64,000 bases of DNA from Robertkochia flava (GTDB lineage: Bacteria; Bacteroidota; Bacteroidia; Flavobacteriales; Flavobacteriaceae): contig NZ_JAINZT010000006.1 in the NCBI RefSeq assembly GCF_020166515.1, forward strand, positions 62,001-126,000, written 5' to 3'. Below, in pieces: positions 27,308 to 36,025 of the stretch; within the stretch, counting starts at the first letter, position 1, and every line of letters starts with the position of its first letter. The position numbers and the translations under genes are program-made. The notes beneath the pieces are model-generated. The model had not been told where the DNA came from and made no database searches. It saw only the letters and a program-made list of their open reading frames with translations.

Positions 27308-28372
27308 ATGGAAGGCAGATACCTGAGGTATGTCCTCAATTTCAAACGTCCCAGCGGAACTTCCAGGGGAGTGCTCACTACTAAGGAAACCTGGTTTCTG
27401 ATACTCGAAGAAGGCGGTAAAACCGGAATAGGCGAGTGTGGGATCCTACGTACCCTCAGTGTGGATGATCGGCCGGATTATGAAGAAAAACTATACTGGC
27501 TTTGCAACAATCTTCACCGGGACCCTGAGGAGATCTACCGGGAATTAACCGAATTTCCCTCCATACAGTTTGGTTGGGAACAAGCCTTATTATCATTAAG
27601 GTCGAATGATCCTTTTTTGTTGTTTCCATCCGATTTCACAAAGGGTACATCTTCGATTGCCATTAACGGATTGATCTGGATGGGCAACCCTGATTTTATG
27701 CAGGAGCAGATCGAAGAAAAACTCAACCAGGGTTTTGATTGTATTAAAATGAAGATCGGGGCCATAGATTTTGATTCGGAGATCGCCTTGCTAAGGACCC
27801 TTAGGAAACGATATTCCAGGGATGTCATACAGCTTCGGGTAGACGCCAACGGGGCTTTTTCTAACCAGGAGGCCCTCCAAAAACTGGAGGTCTTAAGTTC
27901 CCTGGACCTGCACTCGATAGAGCAACCCATCAAGGCCGGACAACCGGAAGCGATGGCTGACTTGTGCCGGTATACACCTTTACCCATAGCCCTGGATGAA
28001 GAGCTTATAGGCGTATTTTCTGCCAGCGAAAGGGGAGAGCTGCTCAACCATATCCGCCCACAGTATATTATTCTTAAGCCCAGTCTTGTTGGAGGCTTTA
28101 AAGCCTGTGATGAGTGGATCGACCTGGCCGGAGAAGTTAATGCAGGCTGGTGGATCACCAGTGCCCTGGAAAGTAACATAGGCCTCAATGCCATTGCGCA
28201 GTATACATACACCCTTCACAATCCGATGCCTCAGGGCTTGGGGACAGGAAGTCTGTTTACCAACAATATCCAGGCTCCTTTGGAAGTCGGGAACGGGATG
28301 CTTAAATATAATGTAAGCAGCAAGTGGGAATTGCCCGAGGCATTTCATATCAAAGGAGGCAAGGCCCATTAA
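27308..28372 (+). CDS. menC: o-Succinylbenzoate synthase
   Basis: The 354-residue enolase-superfamily enzyme dehydrates SHCHC to o-succinylbenzoate. KMKIG (base Lys), VDANGAF (metal Asp), SIEQP (metal Glu), DEEL (metal Asp) and ILKPSLVGGF (second Lys) are in the expected order. Its ATG follows the UPF0173 stop without a gap. The N-terminal capping part (FKRPSGTSRGVLTTKETWFLILEE) is typical for Bacteroidota MenC. The product goes to MenE, 1.1 kb downstream. Confidence 0.93.
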   Translation: MEGRYLRYVLNFKRPSGTSRGVLTTKETWFLILEEGGKTGIGECGILRTLSVDDRPDYEEKLYWLCNNLHRDPEEIYRELTEFPSIQFGWEQALLSLRSNDPFLLFPSDFTKGTSSIAINGLIWMGNPDFMQEQIEEKLNQGFDCIKMKIGAIDFDSEIALLRTLRKRYSRDVIQLRVDANGAFSNQEALQKLEVLSSLDLHSIEQPIKAGQPEAMADLCRYTPLPIALDEELIGVFSASERGELLNHIRPQYIILKPSLVGGFKACDEWIDLAGEVNAGWWITSALESNIGLNAIAQYTYTLHNPMPQGLGTGSLFTNNIQAPLEVGNGMLKYNVSSKWELPEAFHIKGGKAH

Positions 28373-28412
28373 CCGGGAAATGATAAACATGAGATCCCGG
28401 GGATTCCTATTA

Positions 28413-28516
28413 ATTTTACAACTAACAACTAACAACTAACAACTAACAACTAACAACTAACAACTAACGACTAACTACTAACGATTAACTACTAACGACT
28501 AAAGATTAACAACTAA
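28413..28516. repeat. 7 bp tandem array between menC and the CPBP gene
   Basis: About 14 units of ACAACTA and variants (ACGACTA, ACTACTA, ACGATTA) run from 28418 to 28516 and end about 23 bases before the next ATG. With a period of 7 the TAA in each unit passes through all three frames. The bases from 28373 include a GATCCCGGGGA stretch but no convincing terminator. Confidence 0.85.
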
Positions 28517-28538
28517 CGACCCAAAATCCTTATTAACG

Positions 28539-29462
28539 ATGTATATAGAACAAGCATATAAAGGGAAACCTGAACTTTGGAAATACCTTATTATTCCCGG
28601 ACTTTTCCTGGGGTATATGGCCCTGAATTTTATCGTTCTGCTCTTTTTGCCGGAAGGGGAAATAGAACAGATGATGGCCAAAATGATCGAGCAGGAGGGA
28701 GAGATCAATTTTTTAATACAGATGCTGCTGCCTTTTGCCTTTGCCCTGGGGATGCTATTGGTTTGGGTGAAATATATTCACAAGCAATCGATCACGGCCC
28801 TGACCACTTCCCGGAAAAAGATCGACTGGGGAAGGATATTTTTCGCTTTTTTCCTTTGGGGAGCGGTGACCACCATACTGGTGTTCGTCGATTATGGTTT
28901 AAAGCCGGAGCATTATAAATGGAATTTTGATCTGATGATGTTTTTACAGCTGGCCCTGGTTGGTATTTTGCTGATCCCTCTGCAAACCAGCTTTGAAGAA
29001 TATTTCTTCAGAGGATACCTGATGCAGGGGATAGGAATTTATTCGGGAAACAGATGGTTACCACTGGTGGTTACATCCCTGTTCTTTGGATTACTGCACC
29101 TGGGGAATCCCGAAGTGGGGAAACTGGGCTATGGCATTATGTTGTATTACATCGGTACTGGTTTCTTCCTGGGTGTGTTAACCCTGATGGATGAAGGTTT
29201 AGAGCTGGCCATCGGGTTCCACGCTGCCAATAATTTGTTTACCGCCTTGCTTGTTACCGCGAACTGGACCGCCTTTCAAACTCCTTCGGTATTAAGGGAT
29301 ATTGCAGAACCCTCTATAGGATTCGATGTTGTGGTTCCGGTTTTCATCGTTTTCCCTGCTTTATTATGGATTTTTGGGAAGCGATATGGATGGACGAACT
29401 GGTCTGAAAGATTGACGGGTAAAGTCGCTAAGGAAGAAGCGGTTGTTGCTGTAGATCAATAA
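28539..29462 (+). CDS. CPBP-family intramembrane metalloprotease
   Basis: The 307-residue protein has about eight membrane helices and the three CPBP motifs: SFEEYFFRGYL (EExxxR), LFFGLLHLGN (FxxxH) and GFHAANNLF (HxxxN). It is a Rce1/Abi-type membrane protease, site in the inner membrane. It lies between menC and menE; CPBP genes in this position are, as far as I recall, frequent in Flavobacteriaceae, but no function in quinone synthesis is known. The substrate is unknown. Confidence 0.88.
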   Translation: MYIEQAYKGKPELWKYLIIPGLFLGYMALNFIVLLFLPEGEIEQMMAKMIEQEGEINFLIQMLLPFAFALGMLLVWVKYIHKQSITALTTSRKKIDWGRIFFAFFLWGAVTTILVFVDYGLKPEHYKWNFDLMMFLQLALVGILLIPLQTSFEEYFFRGYLMQGIGIYSGNRWLPLVVTSLFFGLLHLGNPEVGKLGYGIMLYYIGTGFFLGVLTLMDEGLELAIGFHAANNLFTALLVTANWTAFQTPSVLRDIAEPSIGFDVVVPVFIVFPALLWIFGKRYGWTNWSERLTGKVAKEEAVVAVDQ

Positions 29463-29473
29463 TACTTTTCCCC

Positions 29474-29504
29474 TTTGTTACCATAGGAATAAAAAGTAAT
29501 TTTA
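29474..29504 (+). promoter_or_regulatory. Possible promoter of menE
   Basis: TTTG (29474-29477), a 19-base spacer and TAATTTTA (29497-29504; the last base differs from TAnnTTTG). The box ends 4 bases before the menE ATG, so a transcript from here would be nearly leaderless. Confidence 0.4.
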
Positions 29505-29508
29505 CATT

Positions 29509-30609
29509 ATGAATCCCACGTACGATAAAATACACCTGAAGTTTAAGCTCAATGGAAATCCTTTCAGCAGGGAAGATCTGCAGGAGGTGGCTTATAGCTT
29601 CGTCAAAGAAGGGAAACCCTTCGAAAAGTCTGTTGGTAACTTTTTAATGGATTGGCTGGATCATCATGATTTCATTGAGGTCACTACCTCAGGATCTACT
29701 TCCCGCCCAAAACGGGTAAAGGTCGATAAGCAATATATGGTTAATTCAGCTCTGGCTTCCGGAGACTTTTTTGGACTTAATCCCGGAGATACTGCGCTGC
29801 ATGCGTTGCCTGCCGACTTTATAGCGGGAAAAATGATGCTGGTAAGGGCTATGATACTCGGCCTGGAGATCGATCTGGTAGAGCCGGGTTCAAAACCGCT
29901 GAAAAAAACAGAAGAATCCTACGACTTTTCGGCGCTCACACCCATGCAGCTCTATAATTCTCTGGATGATCTCGATCGTATTAAAAAGCTGATAGTAGGA
30001 GGAGCACCCGTAAGCAGGGAGCTTATCGAAAGTATTCAGGACAAGCGAACGATGGTATATGAAACCTACGGGATGACGGAAACCGTTACCCATATCGCAG
30101 CCCGTCAACTCAATAATTTTAAGAATGCGAAAGAAGTGGAGCAGTCCTATTTCAGGGTGCTTCCGAACATTTCCATTAAAACCGATCAGCGGGGATGCCT
30201 GGTGATCGATGCCCCTCACATTACCGATGAGACCGTGGTAACCAATGACCTGGTAAGTATTGTAGATAACAACCAGTTCGAATGGCTGGGCCGGTACGAT
30301 AATATGATCAACTCCGGAGGTGTAAAGCTTATCCCGGAACTTATCGAAGAGAAGTTTGCCCAATCCCTGAGCAACCGTTTTTTCGTTTGCGGGATGAAGG
30401 ATAAGGAGCTGGGAGAGAAGCTCGTTATGGTAATTGAAGATGACCCGGCTAAGGAAGATGATTACTGGGATACCCTGAAAAAGGTAAAAGGCCTCGGAAA
30501 ATATGAAATGCCAAAATCGCTCCTTTTTACCGATCGGTTCGAAGAAACAGAAAACGGTAAGGTGATCCGGCATGCTACCCTTGAAAAGGTGCAGGTAGGG
30601 AGTCGTTAG
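29509..30609 (+). CDS. menE: o-Succinylbenzoate-CoA ligase (short form)
   Basis: The 366-residue AMP-binding enzyme activates o-succinylbenzoate with ATP and CoA. TTSGSTSRPKRV is the P-loop, YETYGMTETVTH the A5 motif, GRYDNMINSGGVKLIPELIEE the A8 hinge, and ENGKVIRH holds the catalytic Lys. It is much shorter than the usual 450-480 residues because the N-terminal subdomain is reduced, as is normal in Bacteroidota. The last codons, VGSR and the TAG stop, are spelled by GTAGGGAGTCGTTAG, the start of a 7 bp repeat array that goes on downstream. Confidence 0.9.
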   Translation: MNPTYDKIHLKFKLNGNPFSREDLQEVAYSFVKEGKPFEKSVGNFLMDWLDHHDFIEVTTSGSTSRPKRVKVDKQYMVNSALASGDFFGLNPGDTALHALPADFIAGKMMLVRAMILGLEIDLVEPGSKPLKKTEESYDFSALTPMQLYNSLDDLDRIKKLIVGGAPVSRELIESIQDKRTMVYETYGMTETVTHIAARQLNNFKNAKEVEQSYFRVLPNISIKTDQRGCLVIDAPHITDETVVTNDLVSIVDNNQFEWLGRYDNMINSGGVKLIPELIEEKFAQSLSNRFFVCGMKDKELGEKLVMVIEDDPAKEDDYWDTLKKVKGLGKYEMPKSLLFTDRFEETENGKVIRHATLEKVQVGSR

Positions 30610-31142
30610 TCGGGGGAGTAGTTAGTCGGGAGTCGTGAGTGGGGAGACGTTAGTGGTTAGTTGTGAATCGTGAACTTACCTGTTTGAATGCATTAGTCGG
30701 ATTTGATTTTAGGACGGAAACCGTATTATACATGTATTCAGTAACGAAAATCAGTTTATGGGACACCGAATATTGCACCTGTCTTTTCCAACCTAAGAAT
30801 TTTTATCTGTGCTTACACATATGGTCATAAGGAACCGGGATCAGGGCCGGTTAGAGGATTCACCTTCGAGCCTGGAACATGCCAAATCTGTATTTTAGAC
30901 ATTACCCTGCCTGCAAGTTTACAGGGCTGTCTTTCAAAAAGTGAAGAAAGCGGATATCGTGAATTTTTAAATTTCGGGGATTCTATTCACTCCATACCTC
31001 TTTAATGATCCATCATTTCAAGGCCTGACGTTTCTCTACTGCCAACTCACTACTAACGACCTACCGTGCTTCGCACAGGCAGGATTTCCTCCCGTATGGG
31101 ATGGCAAGCTCCCGACTCACTACTAACGACTCACCAAAAAGT
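30595..31142. repeat. Intergenic region with arrays at both gene ends
   Basis: Next to menE, 30595-30670 holds GTTAGTC / GGGAGTC / GTGAGTG 7-mers. Next to doxX, 31040-31135 holds the same family in the opposite orientation (ACTCCCG, ACTCACT, ACTAACG), with one CTACCGTGCTTCGCACAGGCAGG element (31060-31110). So each of these two convergent genes meets the array in the same relative direction. The middle, about 30680-31030, has no gene and no repeat that I recognise. Confidence 0.75.
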
Positions 31143-31565
31143 TTACTGCTGCATCTTGAAGTAATAGTCGGCAGAGTGTTTTCCGCTTCCGTAGAAAAGA
31201 AAGAATAGACAAAGCACCAGGGCAACCAGGGAAAGGATCAGGTTCGCGGTATGCATCTCTCCCACAAAATTGATAGCTACTGCGCCAATGAGGATTGGTA
31301 ATTGGGCTGCAGCAGACCACCTCGTTAGTAAGCCAAAGGCGATGAGGATGCCTCCTACCATATGAGCGGGAGCCACGTAATGTATCATCATCATAGATCC
31401 CATCCATCCCTGGAAGGGTTCAATCAGATCGATCAGGTATTGACTGTTTGCAATGAACTTTGTGCCTTTTAAGAAAAGAAATACACCCAGGGCAATTCGC
31501 AACAGGTCGAGCGGATAATAAGTGTGCGCATTGGCCCACTTATTGAGGTTTTTTACAGTTTCCAT
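31143..31565 (-). CDS. DoxX-family membrane protein
   Basis: The 140-residue protein has four membrane helices (about 20-38, 60-85, 90-110, 115-135) and a DoxX-like start, YPLDLLRIALGVFLFLKGTKF, with R in helix one. FGLLTRWSAAAQLPILIGAVAINF fits helix three. DoxX-type proteins occur in redox and quinone-linked membrane complexes, but most have no assigned function. The gene is alone and converges with menE. The upstream neighbour, an M24 peptidase, is divergent with only about 112 bases between the starts. Confidence 0.8.
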   Translation of the reverse strand: METVKNLNKWANAHTYYPLDLLRIALGVFLFLKGTKFIANSQYLIDLIEPFQGWMGSMMMIHYVAPAHMVGGILIAFGLLTRWSAAAQLPILIGAVAINFVGEMHTANLILSLVALVLCLFFLFYGSGKHSADYYFKMQQ

Positions 31566-31677
31566 AATCAGTTTGTTTATAGTCTTAATTTACTAAAAAT
31601 CAATGACTTATAAAATAGGTGCGCCAGGGTTTCTGAATCTCTCAGATATGCAGTATTTTTCTGAAAAAATTAGTAAA

Positions 31678-33018
31678 ATGATACGAGTTTTGATCCTTTG
31701 TTTTTTCGTTGGCATGCACTGTGGTTTCGGGCAACAAATATTGCCGGAACGGGAACGGGCAAGAGTGGTCGATGAGATCCTTGCAGAACGCCTGAATCAC
31801 CTGTTACCCGAACTGATGGACAGGTCGGGTATTGATATGTGGGTGGTGATCTCCAGGGAATATAACGAGGATCCCGTACTCCGGACCATGTTGCCTGCCA
31901 CCTGGCTCAATGCCAGAAGAAGAACCATTTTGCTGTTTTACCGCGATCGGGAAAAGGATACCCTCGAGAAACTGGCGGTAGCCCGTTATGATTTCGGAGC
32001 CAATATCAAAGGGGCCTGGGATAAGGAGCAGCAACCCGACCAATGGGCAAGGCTGGTGGAACTTATTAAAGAGCGGGATCCGCAGAAAATAGCTCTCAAC
32101 TTTTCAGAGCATTTCAACATTGCCGACGGATTGGTACATACCGATCTGGAGGAGTTTAAGTCTTATCTGGAACCGGAATTGGAGGAGCGGATCGTATCCG
32201 CCGAGCCCCTGGCTGTTGGGTGGATCGAAACTCGTACACCCCGGGAAATGATGATCTATGAACAATTAGTGGAGATCACCCACAATATTATTGCAGAAGC
32301 TTTCTCTGAAAAGGTGATCACCCCGGGAGTTACCACGACCACCGATGTGGAGTGGTGGATGCGGGACAAGGTCACTCAGCTCGGATTGGAAACCTGGTTT
32401 CATCCAACGGTGGATGTGCAGCGAAATAATGAAGGCCTTACGGGGCACCTGTATTCATTTTCAGATCGGCCGGATCAGGAGATCATTCAGCCCGGAGACC
32501 TCCTCCACTGCGATTTTGGAATCACTTACCTGAGGCTGAATACAGACTGCCAGGAACTGGCCTATGTATTGAAACCCGGAGAAACGGATGCTCCGGATTT
32601 TCTCCTTGACGCCCTGGAGGAAGGGAACAGGGTCCAGGATATTTTAACGGATCAATTTAAGACAGGAAGACGGGGTAACGAGATCCTCCTCTCTGCTTTA
32701 AAGCAAGGCAAGGCGGAGGGGTTGCATCCGGCCATCTATACCCATCCCCTGGGTAGTTATGGGCATTCTGCAGGCCCTACCATAGGGATGTGGGACAGCC
32801 AGGGAGGAGTGCCCGGCGATGGCGATTATACGCTTTTTCCCAATACAGTTTACGCGATCGAACTGAATACCACCGTGCATATCGAAGAATGGAACCGGGA
32901 TATCCGGGTGATGTTGGAAGAAGCCGGATTTTGGGGAGATAATGGGTTCAGGTATGTCAAAGGCAGACAGACCGACCTGTTGCTTATTCCCCGTGTAAAA
33001 GATCATTTAGGAGAATAA
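31678..33018 (+). CDS. Secreted M24-family (Xaa-Pro-type) peptidase
   Basis: I start at the ATG at 31678, which opens a clean signal peptide (MIRVLILCFFVGMHCGFGQQ); the longer frame from 31603 adds 25 residues in front of it. The mature protein, about 425 residues, has a creatinase-like N-terminal domain (about 30-190) and a pita-bread C-terminal domain (about 205-440). LLHCDFGITYLRLNTD gives the first metal Asp pair and HPLGSYGHSAGP the metal His; EEAGFWGDNG near the end lies where a metal Glu is expected, and NTTVHIEEW gives another. It would be a periplasmic aminopeptidase; specificity is not evident. Confidence 0.82.
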   Translation: MIRVLILCFFVGMHCGFGQQILPERERARVVDEILAERLNHLLPELMDRSGIDMWVVISREYNEDPVLRTMLPATWLNARRRTILLFYRDREKDTLEKLAVARYDFGANIKGAWDKEQQPDQWARLVELIKERDPQKIALNFSEHFNIADGLVHTDLEEFKSYLEPELEERIVSAEPLAVGWIETRTPREMMIYEQLVEITHNIIAEAFSEKVITPGVTTTTDVEWWMRDKVTQLGLETWFHPTVDVQRNNEGLTGHLYSFSDRPDQEIIQPGDLLHCDFGITYLRLNTDCQELAYVLKPGETDAPDFLLDALEEGNRVQDILTDQFKTGRRGNEILLSALKQGKAEGLHPAIYTHPLGSYGHSAGPTIGMWDSQGGVPGDGDYTLFPNTVYAIELNTTVHIEEWNRDIRVMLEEAGFWGDNGFRYVKGRQTDLLLIPRVKDHLGE

Positions 33019-33149
33019 AGGGGCTGAAAACAGAAGGGATGTAGCGCCTGCCTTTTTGCCGGTTTCAGCATAGTTTGTAATGGCATCCCGGAGTATTAGG
33101 AACTCAAAAGCAGCCTCATTTTTTAATGTTCCATTGAAATTGCTAAGTC

Positions 33150-33668
33150 ATGGATATTCACATAAGGCCATTTAAGAGATCAGATATCGGGAGCCTGGCA
33201 AAACATGCCAATAATCCGAAAATAGCCCGTTTCCTTTCCGATCAGTTTACCTATCCGTATTCCGAGGAGGATGCTGCTGCTTTCATTGAACAGGCCTTAA
33301 GTCGCAATCCATTACGCAGTTTTGCGATTACCATCAATAACGAAGTGATCGGCGGAATAGGGATTCATCCCCAGGAGGACATTCACCGGAAAAATGCCGA
33401 GATCGGGTATTGGGTGGCAGAACCATACTGGGGTAAAGGTATCATGACTAAAGCGATATCATGGATGCTGGAATACGGATTCGCAACCTTTGATATCGAA
33501 CGGATCTTCGCCAAAACCTTTTTTGAGAATCAGGCCTCCCAGAAAGTGCTGCTTAAAAATGGATTCAAAAAGGAAGCACATTTTAAAAAAACCGTCTTTA
33601 AGAATGGTGTCCTGCACGATGAATTCGTTTTCGGGATCCGAAGGGAGGAGGTGGGGTCACGGGAGTAG
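33150..33668 (+). CDS. GNAT acetyltransferase (RimJ/RimL type)
   Basis: This 172-residue GNAT begins IHIRPFKRSDIGSLAKHANNPKIARFLSD. The acetyl-CoA loop is EPYWGKGIMTKAI (Q/RxxGxG/A type), followed by ERIFAKTFFENQASQKVLLKNGFKKE, typical of RimJ/RimL enzymes that acetylate ribosomal protein N-termini or amino groups of small molecules. The substrate is not known. The last residues, EEVGSRE and the TAG stop, are encoded by GAGGTGGGGTCACGGGAGTAG, the start of the purine-rich repeat that follows. Confidence 0.85.
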   Translation: MDIHIRPFKRSDIGSLAKHANNPKIARFLSDQFTYPYSEEDAAAFIEQALSRNPLRSFAITINNEVIGGIGIHPQEDIHRKNAEIGYWVAEPYWGKGIMTKAISWMLEYGFATFDIERIFAKTFFENQASQKVLLKNGFKKEAHFKKTVFKNGVLHDEFVFGIRREEVGSRE

Positions 33669-33810
33669 GGAGTTTGAGTTTGAGTTTGAGTTGGAGTGGG
33701 GAGTTGTGAGTCGTTAGTCGTTAGTCGTGAGTTGGGAGTCGTGAGTAGGGAGTTTGAGTTGGAGTTGGAGTTGGAGTGGGGAGTTGTGAGTCGTTAGTCG
33801 TGAGAAGGGA
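33655..33810. repeat. 6 bp and 7 bp arrays at the 3' end of the GNAT gene
   Basis: GAGTTT / GAGTTG hexamers (33668-33700 and 33758-33780) alternate with GTTAGTC and GTGAGTC 7-mers (33706-33740, 33788-33805). The array starts inside the final codons of the GNAT gene. The rest, up to 33970, has no gene; TACCCCTGCAAAGAGGTTGCAGGGG (33941-33961 region) can form a hairpin that may end the carboxylase transcript. Confidence 0.8.
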
Positions 33811-33970
33811 GTTTTTAGGGCATAGCTTGAGCTAGCTGGCTGTATTTGACGGTTAAAAAATCCTGTAAATTACTCTTACCATCCTTCATTATCTGCCAGA
33901 TATCTTCCTGAAATCTTCCATGGTAGCCTTTAAAAATACCCCTGCAAAGAGGTTGCAGGGGCGAATGACA

Positions 33971-35602
33971 TCAGGTTTGGATCACGCCCAGGTTAAAGTC
34001 TTTTTCTATCGGGGCGTGATTCGCAGCTTCAATACCCATGGAAATCCATTTTCGGGTTTCTGCAGGGTCGATGATCGCATCCGTCCACAGGCGTGCGGCG
34101 GCATAATAAGGCGATACCTGCTCATCATATCGCGATTTTATTTTATTAAAGAGTTCCTGTTCTTTTTCTTTGGTGATGGTTTCACCCTTCTTTTTCATTG
34201 CCGCCGTTTCGATTTGCAGCAGTACTTTTGCGGCCTGGGAACCTCCCATAACAGCCAGTTCTGCACTTGGCCAGGCACATATAAGGCGCGGATCATACGC
34301 TTTTCCGCACATGGCGTAATTCCCGGCCCCGTATGAGTTTCCAATGACAATCGTGAATTTGGGAACTACGGAATTACTCACCGCATTCACCATTTTTGCT
34401 CCGTCTTTGATAATGCCTCCGTGCTCTGATTTACTGCCTACCATAAAACCGGTAACGTCCTGAAGAAATACCAGGGGTATTTTCTTTTGGTTGCAATTGG
34501 CAATGAATCTGGTGGCTTTATCTGCAGAATCTGAATAGATAACCCCTCCGAACTGCATCTCACCCTTTTTGGTTTTCACCACCTTTCTCTGGTTGGCTAC
34601 GATACCTACAGCCCATCCGTTGATTCGGGCATAACCGGTAATAATGGTTTGTCCGTAGCCCTCCTTATACGCTTCAAATTCCGAGTTATCCACAAGGCGT
34701 TGGATAATCTCCATCATATTATACTGATCGCCCCTGGATTTTGGAAGTATGCCATAGATCTCGGCAGGGTCTGCCTTAGGTTTGGCGGGTTTGGACCGGT
34801 TAAATCCGGCCTTTTCAAAATCCCCGATCTTATCCATGATATTCCTGATCTTTTGCAGGGCATCCTTATCGTCCTTGGCTTTATAATCGGTAACCCCGCT
34901 GATCTCGCTGTGGGTGGTGGCCCCGCCCAGGGTCTCATTATCGATATTTTCTCCGATCGCGGCTTTAACCAGGTAGCTTCCTGCGAGGAAAATACTTCCG
35001 GTCTTATCCACGATCAGCGCTTCATCACTCATGATAGGGAGGTAGGCCCCTCCGGCCACGCAACTGCCCATAACAGCAGCGATCTGGGTGATTCCCATAC
35101 TACTCATAATGGCATTGTTTCTGAAAATACGGCCGAAATGCTCTTTGTCGGGAAAGATCTCATCCTGCATGGGGAGGTAGACCCCGGCACTGTCCACCAG
35201 GTAGATGATGGGAAGGCGGTTTTCCATGGCGATCTCCTGGGCTCTCAGGTTTTTCTTGCCTGTGATGGGAAACCATGCTCCGGCCTTTACTGTTGCATCG
35301 TTGGCCACTACAACACATTGCTTTCCACTTACATACCCGATCACTACTACCACACCTCCGGACGGGCAGCCACCGTGTTCTTCATACATCCCATCTCCGG
35401 CAAATGCCCCGATCTCCAGGTGTTCCGAATTCTTGTCCAGTAACAGGCTGATGCGTTCACGGGCCGTTAGTTTTCCCTGGTCGTGTAATTTGGCAATGCG
35501 CTTTTCGCCCCCGCCTTTTTCAACCTTGGCCAATTTTTGTTTTAATGCAGAAACCAGTAATTTATTGTGATCTTCGTTTTTGTTGAAGTTGATATCCATC
35601 AT
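33971..35602 (-). CDS. Acyl-CoA carboxylase beta subunit (methylcrotonyl-CoA carboxylase-like)
   Basis: The 543-residue carboxyltransferase has both crotonase-like halves: VVVANDATVKAGAWFPITGKK and GSCVAGGAYLPIMSDEALIVD in the first, FLQDVTGFMVGSKSEHGGIIKDGAKMVNAV and GNSYGAGNYAMCGKAYDPRL in the second. FLAGSYLVKAAIG and NIDNETLGGATTH resemble methylcrotonyl-CoA carboxylase (leucine degradation) more than propionyl-CoA carboxylase. It transfers CO2 from biotin to an acyl-CoA. No biotin-carrying alpha subunit is near, which is unusual for this pair. The gene has two possible starts, ATGATG; I kept the first. Confidence 0.88.
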   Translation of the reverse strand: MMDINFNKNEDHNKLLVSALKQKLAKVEKGGGEKRIAKLHDQGKLTARERISLLLDKNSEHLEIGAFAGDGMYEEHGGCPSGGVVVVIGYVSGKQCVVVANDATVKAGAWFPITGKKNLRAQEIAMENRLPIIYLVDSAGVYLPMQDEIFPDKEHFGRIFRNNAIMSSMGITQIAAVMGSCVAGGAYLPIMSDEALIVDKTGSIFLAGSYLVKAAIGENIDNETLGGATTHSEISGVTDYKAKDDKDALQKIRNIMDKIGDFEKAGFNRSKPAKPKADPAEIYGILPKSRGDQYNMMEIIQRLVDNSEFEAYKEGYGQTIITGYARINGWAVGIVANQRKVVKTKKGEMQFGGVIYSDSADKATRFIANCNQKKIPLVFLQDVTGFMVGSKSEHGGIIKDGAKMVNAVSNSVVPKFTIVIGNSYGAGNYAMCGKAYDPRLICAWPSAELAVMGGSQAAKVLLQIETAAMKKKGETITKEKEQELFNKIKSRYDEQVSPYYAAARLWTDAIIDPAETRKWISMGIEAANHAPIEKDFNLGVIQT

Positions 35603-35700
35603 GCAATTTTTGAGTTGGTATTATTTGATCCGGGCCCGAAGCAGGGATGATCTCCGGACGGCCATGGTACCGGGCCGTGATCGGACCCTGTAAACACCTA
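35603..35700 (-). promoter_or_regulatory. GC-rich structured leader of the carboxylase gene
   Basis: On the minus strand the roughly 95 bases before the ATG contain GATC + ACGGCC, a CGGTACCAT loop, GGCCGT + CCGGA + GATC, so an inner 6 bp stem and an outer GATC pair, and then a second GC-rich stretch (GCTTCGGGCCCGG). This is far more GC-rich than the surrounding intergenic DNA. I match it to no known riboswitch. A TATTTTAG box at about 35707-35714 could start the transcript. Confidence 0.35.
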
Positions 35701-35812
35701 GCTAAAATACAAAATCAATAGGGATTTAATTCCGCATAAATTTCCTTAATTTTAACGATATTTGCCCGCTTTAGGTATCAAAAACTAACAGAATCAAATA
35801 CAGAACAAGAAA

Positions 35813-35995
35813 ATGAGTATGAATAAAAATACAGTATTGGCTTGGGCCACCTGGATCATGATTTTTGTGGGGCTCGGACTCATTGCTATGGGAGCATTTA
35901 AATATCAGGAAGTAGCCGGATGGGGATTTGCCGCAGTAGGAGTAGGTTTCTTTTCGATTGCATGGGTGTTCAATGCACTCAAAGGAAGAGTATAA
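35813..35995 (+). CDS. CAL67264-type small membrane protein
   Basis: The 60-residue protein consists of two hydrophobic helices (about 7-27 and 35-53) with a KYQEVAGWGF turn between them and a KGRV tail. I recognise it as the CAL67264 family, found in Flavobacteriaceae. It lies 30 bases before ettA on the same strand, a pairing that suggests co-transcription. Function unknown. Confidence 0.8.
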   Translation: MSMNKNTVLAWATWIMIFVGLGLIAMGAFKYQEVAGWGFAAVGVGFFSIAWVFNALKGRV

Positions 35996-36025
35996 GTGGT
36001 ATTGTTTTAAAAATTAAAAGAACGT

